NCBI GenBank assembly: GCA_037693485.1
Contig: CM075347.1
Span: forward strand, 65,382,501-65,446,500
Direction: 5' to 3'
Origin: Kitagawia praeruptora
Lineage: Eukaryota > Streptophyta > Magnoliopsida > Apiales > Apiaceae
Length of the DNA: 64,000 bases
Numbering within the stretch: position 1 is the first letter of the stretch; every line of letters begins with the position of its first letter. Positions 21,532 to 32,655 of the stretch are shown here, one piece after another. The position numbers were made by a program, and so were the translations under genes. Below the pieces are notes generated by a model. It was given only the letters and a program-made list of their open reading frames with translations. It was not told the DNA's origin and searched no databases.

Positions 21532-22466
21532 TGTTAGGAATATGTTGTAGTTGATGATAACTTAACATTCAAGCAAAATTGTATAAGTCAAGTTTTGTAA
21601 CTGTCAACGGATAAGACTTTATAACTATATTCGTTGACAGGCAGCTCATCAACGGATGAGGTTTTGTAGCATACTGCAATATCTCTATTTATCAGTTGAT
21701 AGTGTTTTTGTTCAGAGTCATGTTGACCATCAATGGATAGGCAGAATAGGGTATCAACGGATAAGAACAGGGCTCTATCAACGGATACAACTCAAATCTA
21801 CTCTATCAATGGATACAGCTCAAACTACCATCAACGGATAACTGTGCACAACATCAACGGATAATCATTATCACTTTATCCTATGCTAGCTAAGGATTAG
21901 CAGTTGATAAGGACAGGTTTGACTGACAGATCACATGGGTTGATAGTGGGTATAAAAAGCAGTATGGCAGCCATACTTTGGAAACACAGAAGAAAGAAGC
22001 ATTCCATTTACACAGTACATACAAGAAAGGTGCAGGGGACATATCTGTTCACAAGGACAACCTTTCGGCTACATGTGGATTTGGAGTGGAGTAGCAAGTC
22101 AACTTGAATTAGATTAATATTATCTTATTCCTGTAGTACTTGTAAACTTGGGATATATAACCAAGTGTAGCAACTCTTTAGAGATTAAGAAAACAGACAT
22201 ATTTGCTTAGAGTTTCTTGAATATCCTTAGAAGCAAAGAGTTGTAAAAACAGAAGCTGTGTACATTTGTATCACAGAGTTTTCTTCAAATAAAAGTCTCA
22301 GGTGGTACATTTAACCACCTGATTTTTTATGTGTTTGTGAACCATTTCTTATTCAGCAATTATTTCCTTATAGATTTCTGTGGTTTTTATCAGAAATTTA
22401 TAATTATCAAGAATTTTATTCAACCCCCCATTCTACAATTATACAAGTGTGTAATCTGGGAATAAC
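21532..22466 (+). repeat. Element A 3' LTR
   Basis: Starts TGTTAGGAATATG and ends GGGAATAACA, 935 bp. It has six exact AACGGAT words (21606, 21651, 21756, 21780, 21833, 21856). Immediately after its end, element C gag resumes on the minus strand. Confidence 0.93.
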
Positions 22467-23459
22467 ATGCTTAGTTGCACTAGTGCGAGGTTTAGGTTTT
22501 GGCTTGCCAAACAGGCGATGCCACTCAGGATAACCATGGAGAGCAAAACATTTGTCTCGAGAATGACCAGTCAAGTGACAGAAATCACATTCCATAGAGT
22601 TTTCAGACCTAGATTTATCATCCTTACGAAACTGAGACTGTTTGAACCGTTGAGAATTACCAGAATTGAATCGAGCATTCATAGCAGTATGTTCAGGTGT
22701 CATAGAGATATGATTAACATGATTTCTTCTATTTTCATCTTGCAATAGCATTGCATAGGCTTGATTAAGATCAGGAAGTGGTGACATTAACAGGATTTGA
22801 CCACGAGTACCAGTAAATTTATCATTTAATCCCATCAAAAATTGACTCAGTTTCATCTGATTTTCATATTGAACTATCTTCAAGTTGAGATTACAGGAGC
22901 AAGTATTCGTTGTATAAGAACAGCGAGGTATATGTGACAGATTCTCCAATTCATCCATTAAACCTCTAAAATGCGTAAAATAACCAGTAACAGATTGTGT
23001 ACCTTGAGTGAGAGATGCTAAATCTTTACGCAAATTGAACAATCGTGGAACATTACTCTGAGAATAGCGAACAGCAAGATCCTCCCAGATCTGTTGAGCA
23101 GTGCTCATATAGACAATGTTTTTCCTAATTTCTTTAGAAACTGAGTTTAAGATCCACGAAATTACCATATCATTGCTTCGTTGCCACAAAGAGAGTTGTG
23201 GAGATATTGCTGCAGGTTGTAATTGAGAACCGTCTATGAATCCAAGCTTAAGTTTTGCAGAAAGAGCAATCTTGATTGATCGACTCCATTGTTGATAGTT
23301 CAGATCGGTAAGAGTTTCAGTAACTAAATATATTCCAGGATGATCAGATGTGCTCAAGTAATAGGGATGATTAATGTCGATTACAGGTGTAGACGCCATT
23401 GATGACGATGAGTTTGTAGCTGTAGAAGATGAATGAAGGGCGGAAGCATATGAACGCAT
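22467..23459 (-). pseudogene. Element C gag, 3' truncated by element A
   Basis: Minus-strand frame starting MRSYASALHSS; an internal start MASTP at 23399 is an alternative. The N-terminal segment with N-H-P-Y-Y-L and a later Y-Q-Q-W-S-R are hallmarks of the copia gag families of Retrofit/RE1 type (Retrotran_gag_3/UBN2_3). A CCHC knuckle C-D-F-C...H...C is followed by C-F-x-L-H-G-Y-P, also characteristic. The native sequence stops at the A boundary; residues beyond it in the open frame are antisense LTR of A. It follows the PBS by 20 nt. The missing C-terminus and protease indicate a deletion at the insertion site. Confidence 0.93.
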
Positions 23460-23478
23460 TACACAGGTACAGATCTCA

Positions 23479-23490
23479 TCTCTGATACCA
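23479..23490 (-). promoter_or_regulatory. Element C primer-binding site (tRNA-Met type)
   Basis: Minus-strand TGGTATCAGAGA begins right after the 5' LTR. Eleven of 12 bases match the standard copia PBS. Confidence 0.9.
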
Positions 23491-23813
23491 TATCAGAAAA
23501 GAGATAGTAATGAACAAGATGAAGCTGAAGAACAGAGAAAGCAACGATAACAAAAATAATATTTGAGCTTGATTAGTTTGTTATAAGAATTCAGTTTATA
23601 TACAGCTATGGAATCATCTACTAAATTCTAGAATTACTGCCATACACAAGATTGTATCTCTCTAGTTTGTAACTGAATCAATTATGCTAAGCTGTCATCT
23701 GGTGAGCTCAAGTGTCTGATGTGGCAGCCTCCTGTGCTGGTTTTGGCGCCATTTTGCTTTCTTGAATATTGCTATTTGTTTGTGATTCTTGAGTTGCCTC
23801 TATATCTTTAACA
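23491..23813 (-). repeat. Element C 5' LTR
   Basis: Partner of 5945-6267, 323 bp, with 5 differences seen by eye. It is followed outward by GTATC, the imperfect target duplication. Confidence 0.93.
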
Positions 23814-23818
23814 GTATC

Positions 23819-24630
23819 GATTTATAATTTATCGGGTGATTCGGTTGAAAAATCGGTGATTTATCAGCGATTTTTGCAAAATCGACCGAATCGATTCCAA
23901 AATTTTGATCGATTTATCGGCGATTTTTTAGAAATCGGCCAATTTCTATAACAGAAACTTATAATGATTTTTGGATTATCGAACATGTCGAAATTCGGAT
24001 TTAAATCTAAATTTTGTATAACCTAACAAAACTTTAAACAAACATAGAATCGAGTCGGATTTTGCATTTTTGGAATATCAGAAACCCATTATTATTTGAG
24101 TATTTGACAATGGATTGGGTACCACCGGTCCAACTCCAGTTCACTGTCAGAGTCAGAGTCAGAGTACACATAAATCTCACATATCTGTACTGGTGCTTTA
24201 AACGAGAAAAGTAGAAAACTTTGGGGAGACGTACGTACTTTAGCTTCGAATGGCCTTTTCAGACAGTTACAACGTCACACACAGACTATACGGATACAAT
24301 ATGCTACTAGTACTAGTCTACTAAGTAAGTACATCTACAATCATTTACGGGTACATTTCTAAATGCAAGTTAGAGAGTTTGCAAAATAAAGTGCATGCAA
24401 ACAAGTACACAACAAATATTAGAACACTTTTTTCAATACTAATATGGCATCAATTTTGTTGTTGCTGATTTATTAATTTGAATCATATTTTTTTAAAAAA
24501 ATTGTTCTAAATGCGATGAAATAACTTACGTAAATAATAAGAGTTTATCTCTTATTATTTCATATACTGGATTAATTTCTCGTTCATTCCAAAATATTTT
24601 GGGTAATTGTCCTTTCTACCCACTTTTTAT
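23819..24630. other. Non-coding DNA with ATCGGCGATTT-like low-complexity stretch
   Basis: 23819-23945 is built of diverged TTATCGG/AATCGGCGATTT words in both orientations. The rest is AT-rich and unremarkable. No gene seen. Confidence 0.5.
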
Positions 24631-24640
24631 TATCTCCTGT

Positions 24641-25390
24641 CCAAAATGTCCAGATTCGTGAACAGCCGCCCAAAATGCCCACGGGATACGCCCATGACAG
24701 AGGAGTATCCTCGGATACGCCTCTGGAATAGGAGTATGTTTAGAAGTTACGTCTGTGAAGATAGCGTGTTGTGATGATACGCCTACTATGTTGGTGTAAT
24801 TGGGCTTGGATGCGCCTTACAGGATGGCGTATCTGATGATACGCAACTTCTGAATGCGTATCCGTGTTCTTCTTCGTCTCCAAGCTTTGGCGACTGAGCT
24901 CTCGTCGGCGACTTCTCTCCCATTCTTCGTTCACCCCTTTCCCGTGGTCTTCTAGTCACAAAATTCATACCAATCGAACCACCTTCATCTCCTAGACAAT
25001 CCTATACAAGTTTCATTTCATATCGTTTGCCATAATTCTAAATCTCAAGGTTTATATTTCAAATCGCGTTTCCGGCGATCGATTTTTCCTCCCTCCCGTT
25101 CACCCCTCTCCTGTGTTTTTTCAGGCACGTTATACACACCAATAACTTCGTCTCTTCACCCTCTACACATTCATACATGTTTTATAGCGTTTTATCAACC
25201 AGAATCGAAACGCCCAAATTATTATTTGTCGCCGGCGGTGGTTACTCAGCTGAGTTCCCGACTGCTACAGTAAACCAGGTTGCGCCAGACCCATTGGCAT
25301 GACCCGTGGGTATTTTGGGCGGTATTTTGAAAATTGGATATTTTGGGCAGTGGCTAGGCAAAAATTGGATATTTTGGACATTATTTCAAA
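24641..25390. mobile_element. Non-autonomous element, family H, copy 2
   Basis: The ends are imperfect inverted repeats: GCCCAAAATGCCCACGGG near 24669 against CCCGTGGGTATTTTGGGC near 25307, each followed inward by CATG/CATGCC-like words. The left third carries about seven GATACGC/GCGTATC words (24687-24865). It resembles the split copy at 641-2900 in ends, size and layout. Open frames at 24740-24968 are shadows of this composition. No transposase; superfamily unknown. Confidence 0.55.
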
Positions 25391-25677
25391 AATTTTAAAA
25401 CAGATATTTATTTATATGACATATAATCATAATTAGTGGAAAAATAATAATAATTTGTTCATCAAACAATTTGGTTTATAGTTTATGAGTGTGTATCGAT
25501 CTGTAACTCAGTTGGAAGGGAAGGGACCCCTTGCCAGATAAAAGAAACCTAACTAACATGCAACCACATGGTTAAGTAGCCCATCTCTCCTGCTGCTCCT
25601 TTAACAAAACAAATTTGTAAAATAAACATAACAGTGTTTACTTTTTAGAGTTGGAAATGTACTACTCCGTAGTTACT
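25391..25677. other. Non-coding DNA, nothing recognised
   Basis: AT-rich; no gene, TIR or LTR boundary recognised. Confidence 0.4.
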
Positions 25678-25678
25678 A

Positions 25679-25941
25679 CTCCATCCGTCCCATCCAATTA
25701 TTATCATTAGAGGGAGAATGGAATGTGGTACACAATTTAAAGTACATTTTAAGGATAGTTTCATAATTTATTTTTATACAAAATTTCTTTTGTATAAAAA
25801 TAGGTATGTTAAATTTTTATAGAAAAAAAGAAAATTTTAAAAATAAGTTATGAAACTATATTTTTTACAAGTTTTAAAATATATGTCAAATAATGAAAAA
25901 AACTGTAAAAAAATGGGTGGGACGGAAAGAAACTGTACATT
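25679..25941. mobile_element. Degenerate Stowaway-like MITE
   Basis: The left end CTCCATCCGTCCCATCC and right end GGGTGGGACGGAAAGAAA are diverged Stowaway-type TIRs. The interior folds back on an AAGGATAGTTTCATAA-like arm. Ends are approximate. Confidence 0.6.
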
Positions 25942-26055
25942 CATTTCAATTTTGAAACAACGTATTAATAAGTTAAATCAATGATCCGGTTTCTCTTTCT
26001 TAATCATATAAATTTCGTGCCTAGTTAACTCGTACGCATGAATACTAAAGTAGTA

Positions 26056-26343
26056 CACCCTCCGTCCCTCCCAATTATTTACATTTTCTATTTTGGGATG
26101 TTTCTCCTAATTTTTTACATTTCCAAATTTTTCAAAAATAGTAAAGTTTTAACCTTTAAACAAATAAAAAGGATTCACCACTTCCCACTACTTTTCTCCA
26201 TCTTTCTAATCTATTACTTAAATATTGATAGGATCCACAATTTTACCCACTTTCCACTTACTTTCTTTCTCTCCCCACTTACTTTTTTCTTCTTTCTTAA
26301 TCTCCGTGCCCAAAATGTTAAGAATTGGGAGGGACGGAGGGAG
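26056..26343. mobile_element. Stowaway-like MITE
   Basis: The ends CACCCTCCGTCCCTCCCAAT and ATTGGGAGGGACGGAGGGAG are inverted repeats. TA duplications lie at 26054-26055 and 26344-26345. At 288 bp, it is the same family type as 32028-32331. Confidence 0.88.
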
Positions 26344-26345
26344 TA

Positions 26346-26999
26346 CTTTGTTGTTTGTTTCTTGTTGGTCAAATTAAGGAACCGCCAACGAATGTAACAT
26401 GCAGTGCAGTTTTTTCATTAGAAAATGATAGAGTTGCATAAAATTTTACAAAAAGATAAGTGTTTAGACTTGATTGGTTATAATTTAGTTTTTCTCCTAA
26501 ATACATTAATAATAATCAATAAAAACATTTATTAATGGAAACCAACCCATTCTGTGAGTACATATTTTCTGTACACATAGCATTACTCTTTTTCATTTGT
26601 TTCTTTCATCTTACGGGTAATATGGGTAATATGCGATCAGGCCTGTCTTGAATTTTCGAGGGGCTCTGTATAAAATATAAAATGCGGTCTCAATGTTCAT
26701 AGACAAAATTACTATAACAATTACAGATGCCAAAATTCTGTAAATGATGTAATTATCCATGTAAATAATATTGTAAATTTACGAGCAATCGTGAAAGAAA
26801 TACAGATTTTAGATCTATTTTATTGTTCAAAAGATAAATATATATGTAAATTCAGAAATTTGGAGGCTCTTCAAATTTTGAGATCTCGTATTATAGAATT
26901 TCTTGCACACCTCGTAAACGGCCCTACATCAGGTACAAAGTTGTGACCAGGGAGAAAATATGATGAAACGGTCCTTTATATATACTACAGGTACTGGCT
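26346..26999. other. AT-rich non-coding DNA
   Basis: No coding, RNA or repeat structure recognised between the Stowaway-like MITE and the presumed LTR of element B. Confidence 0.4.
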
Positions 27000-27460
27000 C
27001 ATGATCATTTGTAAGTGTACATAAGTTAGTGTGTGTGTATGGAGTTGTATAAGATGAAAATAAAATTAGACTCAATGTCCGATCATTTACACATCAAGGA
27101 TCATTTACCAGTTTTGTAATAAGTGGGTTATGCACATGTTCTATAAATGCACAGCCTCACTTCCTTAGCTGTTAAGTTTTTCATAGCAAACACTTACATA
27201 ATATCTTTGTGAAAAACGAAGCTGAGAATATCATCATTTGTATTCCCAGATTGTAGCATACTTTCAATTTAATAAAATATTAGATTAAAGTGAAATTGTG
27301 TTTTCTTAATTCCGCACTGCATAATTACTTTAGCATACAATTTCAACCTACACTTAAACACATCACAGATTCAAAAAAGACCCTCAAGAAAAGAAATCAA
27401 GAAAAGTTGAGAAAATACATTCATCCCTCTATTTATTTTCTTGTGTGTATTTCATACTCA
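27000..27460 (+). repeat. Element B 5' LTR, right part (left end uncertain)
   Basis: The copia PBS at 27466 fixes the LTR end at about 27460 (ATACTCA). A TATAAAT at 27142-27148 is a plausible LTR promoter. The start cannot be placed because no second copy of this LTR lies in the window. Confidence 0.5.
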
Positions 27461-27465
27461 ATAAG

Positions 27466-27477
27466 TGGTATCAGAGC
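27466..27477 (+). promoter_or_regulatory. Element B primer-binding site (tRNA-Met type)
   Basis: TGGTATCAGAGC five bases after the presumed LTR end; the standard Ty1/copia PBS. Confidence 0.92.
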
Positions 27478-27480
27478 ATG

Positions 27481-29575
27481 TTGTTAAGCAAAACAGAGAA
27501 AGATCAACATAAATACACTAAAGACATAGGAACTGTGAAGGTCCCAAAGTTTGACAAAGACAACTACAACCTCTGGAAGATAAAGATGATGTTGTTCATC
27601 AAAGCTGCTAATCCTCTATTTCCTGAGATTCTGAAGAATGGTCCATTTGTTCCACAACAAGATCTTGCTGAAAGGACTGTTGGAACTACCATAATTTTAA
27701 GGTCCGATATTGCCAAAGATCCATCTAAATGGACAGACACTGAGAAAGAGAAGGTTGCTCTTGACAGCCGTCTAATGTTGATAATCTTAAATTCCATGAA
27801 ACTCTCAACGTTTGCCAATATAGCTTCATGTACTTCAGCAAAGGAGATATGGGATCGATCATATTGAGATTTTATGTGAAAGAATAGAGGAGGTTATAGA
27901 AAATAGGAAATAGATACTAGTCACACAGTATGAGGCTTTCATGGCCCAACCAAAAGAATGTATCACTGAGATGTTTGAGAGATTTCACATATTAGTAACT
28001 GAGTTACAGATGAATGGCAAAATTTACAACACTAAGGAATTAAACATGAAGTTCTTGCTCTCTTCACTAAACCATCTTGAGCAAAGAGTTATCTCTCTCA
28101 GAGAAAGAGATTTGAAAAAGTATCTTATGATGTGCTAAAAACTCATGAACTTGAGCTGTTATAGAAGAGGGCTATTCAAGCCAACCAAGGCAAGATGGTT
28201 AACACCTCATGTGCCTTTATTTCCAACAAGCCAATCTAGGATCTAGAAGCCTCTACAAGTCAATTGAAGATTGAGGAGATAGTAGATGAAGAACCTGAGG
28301 TTGAGATGGCTGAAACTGTTGAGGAGCAAGTGGAGGATGAATTTTACACTCTTGAAGAGTTGGATGCTATGGAAAACACATCATTTGCTTTCATGACTAG
28401 AAAGTTTCCTAACATCAGATTCAAAACAAAATAACCCTTCAAGGCAAAGCCTCAAAGCCACTCAATCAACAAAGGCAAAGCACCTGTGAAGCCAAACAAG
28501 AACAAATTTAAAACTGGTTATGTGGATAGGTCATTGATAAGATGCTACAGATGCAATGACCTAGGGCATTTTGATAGTGAATGCAAGAAACCTAAGAAGA
28601 ATGACAAAGAATTTTTAGAGCTAGAAGCTAAATATGAGGCCCTTCGTAGAAAGCAAACACCAGGCAAGGCCTACATAGCTGAAGGGAAGTGTTGTGATGA
28701 TACTGATAGTGATGAAGAAGAACAAGAATTCTGTAACTATGCCTTGATGGCCAATTCCAAGGTAGAAGAGTCTTCATCTAACTCTCAGGTACCATTTCTC
28801 ATTACCATAGACATGTCTATTTCTGAATATAAAGGAGTTGTTGAAAAATTATTTATTAACATATTTAACATTTATACTAGTTTGACTGCTGCTAATGCAG
28901 AGATTGCTAAACTGTCTACTAAGAATGAATTGTTAAACAAAAAATGAGGAACTGGAATTGTTTGCTATGCATGTAGAAAATCTTAAGAAAGAAGTTGAAT
29001 ATCTTGAGAATAAGGTTTTATGTACTAGTCAAGTTGAGAAGGCCATTGGGGTTGAAATTGCAGAAAATGAACTCAAACTAAGAGCCTTTAAGAATTCCTC
29101 TAGCATGTTAAAGTCCTATCATGAGAAACGTCAAGAAAATGCTAAGGCAACTATTGGTTTTGATTATGACACACTTAGAAAGAGGAAAGGTGGTACTGTC
29201 ATTGATGACAACAAGGTTGTTCATGAGAATGTGCCTCACATTTTCAAAAATGCTAAGGCACCTATCTTTAAGGAGACATCATTTACTATTAATGACGAAG
29301 CCTTAATCATCAAACACATGCTAAATGATGAAGATAAAGCATAAACAAATGAACAACCTGCACCCTCTAAGAGTGAGAGTGTCAAAATGGAAATCAAGAA
29401 GCCTGTTGAGGTTGGACCTAAGCCTGCTAAGTCTAGGCTTATAGAACATGTTAAAAATGCAAAATCTGTTAAAATTGAATCTATCAAGAATGTGACTAAA
29501 AAGAAACAGAATAGAAATGGTAAGCTAGGGATCAATAAGAATAATAACATTGGGATAGTGGATGCTCAAACCACA
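27481..29575 (+). pseudogene. Element B gag, degenerate
   Basis: Fragments in different frames align to element A's gag. The N-terminal part (27481-27865, with K-V-P-K-F-D-K-D-N-Y-N-L-W-K) is copia gag-like. A CCHC knuckle C-Y-R-C...H...C lies near 28540-28580. Downstream is a Lys/Asn-rich tail (N-R-N-G-K-L-G-I-N-K, about 29510-29545), the counterpart of A's N-R-N-G-K-I-G-I-N-K. Several stops and frameshifts (for example at about 27867, 28138, 28432, 28947 and 29344) show it is dead. The second knuckle of A's gag is missing, with a deletion before the protease. Confidence 0.88.
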
Positions 29576-31806
29576 TGACTAGTGAGATGACCCAACTAAG
29601 AAAAGGCTGGCCCTAAGGTTACTTTTGGAGATGACAACATTGGTAACACAATGGGATATGGTAAATTAGAAGTCATTAATGTCATCATTGAAGATGTAGC
29701 ACTGGTCAGAGGGTTCAAGCATAATTTGTTAAGTGTTGGTCAATTTACTAAAAGGGGTTTTAAGGTTGATTTTGACAAGGATGAATGTTTGATCACTCAC
29801 AAGAAGACTGGTGAACTTGCTCTAACTGGAGTAAGGAAGGGACGCATGTTCGTAGCCAATATGGATTTTGTAAGCAAGGTTAAAGTTTGTTGCTTTTACA
29901 CAAAGACATCAAATGAAGATTGTTGGCTATGACATAAGAAATTGTCACATTTGAACCTTAAGGCCATTAACACTTTAGTTAAAAGAGAGTTAGTGAGAGG
30001 CATGCCTACACTTGAATTCTCTTAAGAAGAAGTGTATGAGGCTTTCCAGAAAGGAAAGATGAAAAGGTCAAGCCACAAGTCAAAGAAAGTGACTTCTATC
30101 ACCAGGCCCTTACAGCTGATTCACATGGATTTGTCTGGGCCTGTCAACATTATGTCACTTTCAAGGAAGAAGTATGCCGTGGTGATGGTTGATGATTTTA
30201 CAAGGTATACATGGGTGAAATTTCTGGCATCAATGGATGAGGCTCCACAAATAATCATTGAGCACATAAAGAAAGTTGATAAAGAAGCAGATGCCAAAAA
30301 TGTCATTCTTGAGGCATTTTGCAAAGAGAATGGCATTTCACAACAATTTTCAGCTCCAAGAACTCCACAACAAAATGGAGTTGTTGAGAGAAAGAATAGA
30401 ACTCTAATTGAGACTGCTAGAACAATGTGATTTGATGAAAAAATGCCTACATGTTTTTGGGCTAAGGTTGTGAGCTCTGCATGCTATATTCAGAAGAACC
30501 ATCATCAACAAAAATACTGAAAAAACTCCTTATAATTTGATGACTGGAAAGAAGCCCACACCAAAGCATGTTCATGCTTTTGAAAGAAAATATTTTATAT
30601 TGATGGACAATTCTGAATATGTTGGAAAATTTGATGCAAAGGCATTTGAAGGAGTTTTTCTTGATTATTCTATGGAAAGAGAACTAAAGTTTATGTCATC
30701 AGTCAAAAGAAAGTTATGGAGAGTATAGATGCGACATTTGATGACAACAAGCTCCAGTGATTGATGATGCAAGAGAAGAATTTGTGCCAAACAGTGAAGA
30801 AACAAGCATTCAAGATACATCTATGAGTTAGAGCACTTTTACAAGGGGAGCAAATGAAGATGATCATATCTTGGATGATGAGTCTACATCAAATTTGAGA
30901 AATCAAACTGAGCATACTAGAAAATGGGATATATCACATACTACAGAGCAGATTATTGGATATCCAAATGCAGGAGTGAGAACAAGAAGAGCAACTTAAA
31001 ATGAATGTCTCTATGGATGCTTTCTGTCCCAAGTTGAACCAAAGAAAATTGATGAAGCACTGTTGGATCCAGATTGGATTATTGCCATGAAAGAGGAGTT
31101 GAATAAATTTGAAAGGAACAAAGTTTGGGAACTAGTGCTTGCACCAAAGGATAGAACCATTGTTGGAACAAAATGGATTCTAAAGAATAAGATGGATGAA
31201 GATGGTGTGATTATCAGAAACAAAACAAGGTTGGTTACAAAAGGTTACTCTCAACAAGAGGGCATTGATTATGATTAGAATTTTGCCCCTGTTGCAAGAT
31301 TGGAAGCCATCAGAATTTTCTTGGCATTTTCCGCACATTCAAATTTCAAAGTTTATCAAATAGATGTCAAGAGTGCATTTCTGAATGCAGAATTGGAAGA
31401 AGAGGTATATGTGCAACAACCACCTAGCTTTGAGGATCCAGATTTCCCAGACTTTGTCTACGGATTGCTTAAGGCATTATATGGACTTAAGCAAACTCCA
31501 AGGGCATGGTATGACAGATTGTCATAATTCTTGCTGAATAATAAATTCATTAGAGGCACTATAGACAAGACACTGTTCTACAAGCAACATGGCAATGATA
31601 TAATCCGATTTCAGATTTATGTGGATGATATCATTTTTAGTCCTACTAATGAGAAACTTTGTGAAAGATTCTCTAAGCTCATGCAAAATAGATATGAGAT
31701 GAGCATGATGGGAGAGTTGACATTCTTTCTTGGTTTGCAAGTTTGTCAAAAAAAGGATGGTATCTTTATCAGTCAAACAAAGTACATCAAAGATTTGTTG
31801 AAGAAG
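29576..31806 (+). pseudogene. Element B pol, 5' part: protease to RT, degenerate
   Basis: The protease region (G-D-D-N-I-G... and H-N-L-L-S-V-G-Q) is followed by integrase with the first aspartate in H-M-D-L-S-G-P and the glutamate in Q-Q-N-G-V-V-E-R-K. The segment that should hold the middle catalytic aspartate is deleted near 30295. Stops interrupt at about 29932, 30024 and 30428. RT resumes at about 31063 and keeps Y-V-D-D at 31618-31629. It is cut at 31806 by solo LTR F, after the codons L-L-K-K. Confidence 0.92.
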
Positions 31807-32027
31807 TGTAACGCCCCCAAATTCCCTACAGGAATCCAGGTCGTCACATCTCTTGCGGAATATTCAATCACCTGCTCAACATATAATCTACCACAATATT
31901 CGTAATAAACTCCACAATTACTCCACGGGTTATAGTCTTAGAACAAGTACTCAATAATCCAAAAGTTATTACAACATAAGTTCATTTCACAGAATCTTTG
32001 AAATATTATTACAACTTCAAAATACTA

Positions 32028-32331
32028 CTCCCTCCGTCCCTCTCATTTCTTTACAGTTACTATTTTGGGATGTCCATCTCATTTCTTTACGTTACCACAA
32101 ATAGTAAGTTTTCCCCACTATTACACCCACTACTTTCTTCCACTATCTTATATTTAATAATAAAAAATACTATTACACCCACTACTTTCCTCCACTATCT
32201 CAAATCTACTATTAAATATTGATAGGTCCCACCACTTTACCCACTTTTCATCTAACTTTACTCATTTTTTATACCTTTTCTTGGTCTCCGTGCCCATTTC
32301 CAACGTAAACTACCTAGAGGGACGGAGGGAG
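32028..32331. mobile_element. Stowaway-like MITE inside solo LTR F
   Basis: The ends CTCCCTCCGTCCCTCTCA and GAGGGACGGAGGGAG are inverted repeats. TA duplications lie at 32026-32027 and 32332-32333. 304 bp with no coding capacity. Confidence 0.9.
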
Positions 32332-32601
32332 TAGATACTAGAGCATTAAACAACAATTTTCCAACTCCTACCCTTCTCGGATACTACAAGGCTAATGCGC
32401 TGAATTAGTTGCTTTTCCCCTTCCTTCTATCTCGGATTACTACACTGGTGCCAGCTCTGGATGCCGCTGTTTAATAATATTTAAATAACAAGAATGAGCA
32501 AAACAAATGCCCAACAAGTATGTAGACATCAATGAAGCAACAACAACTCACTCGAAAATATGTTTTCATCATTTTATAAAAAGAAACTTCTCCACTTATA
32601 A

Positions 32602-32603
<2 letters not shown>

Positions 32604-32655
<52 letters not shown>
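32604..32655. repeat. (TA)n microsatellite
   Basis: An uninterrupted run of about 26 AT units inside solo LTR F. Confidence 0.95.

Larger units (their letters stand above)
9547..22466 (+). mobile_element. Ty1/copia element A, SIRE/Maximus-like, with third ORF
   Basis: LTRs at 9547-10532 and 21532-22466 bound a plus-strand element with a tRNA-Met type PBS, gag, pol, a long 3' ORF and a polypurine tract. The extra ORF downstream of pol, the large gag and the pol style match the SIRE/Maximus lineage of Ty1/copia. The LTRs show 8 substitutions plus a 51-bp indel, so insertion is recent. Gag and pol each contain one in-frame stop while ORF3 is open. No target duplication is visible because the left side was rearranged. 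It sits antisense inside element C. Confidence 0.93.
5945..23813 (-). mobile_element. Ty1/copia element C (minus strand), split by element A
   Basis: Two 323-bp LTRs (5945-6267 and 23491-23813) enclose a minus-strand gag and pol. Element A and a tail fragment of A occupy 9221-22466. The flanks read GTACC (5940-5944) and GTATC (23814-23818), a 5-bp target duplication with one mismatch. The LTRs differ at 5 positions by eye. Gag with one CCHC knuckle and the order GAG_pre-integrase, integrase, RT, RNase H define Ty1/copia; the style resembles the Retrofit/RE1 type. The protease-coding part between gag and pre-integrase is missing at the A junction. Confidence 0.93.

Noticed and set aside
25501..25560. 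Possible LTR start near the end of family-H copy 2
   Set aside because: No matching partner, PBS or target duplication could be found.
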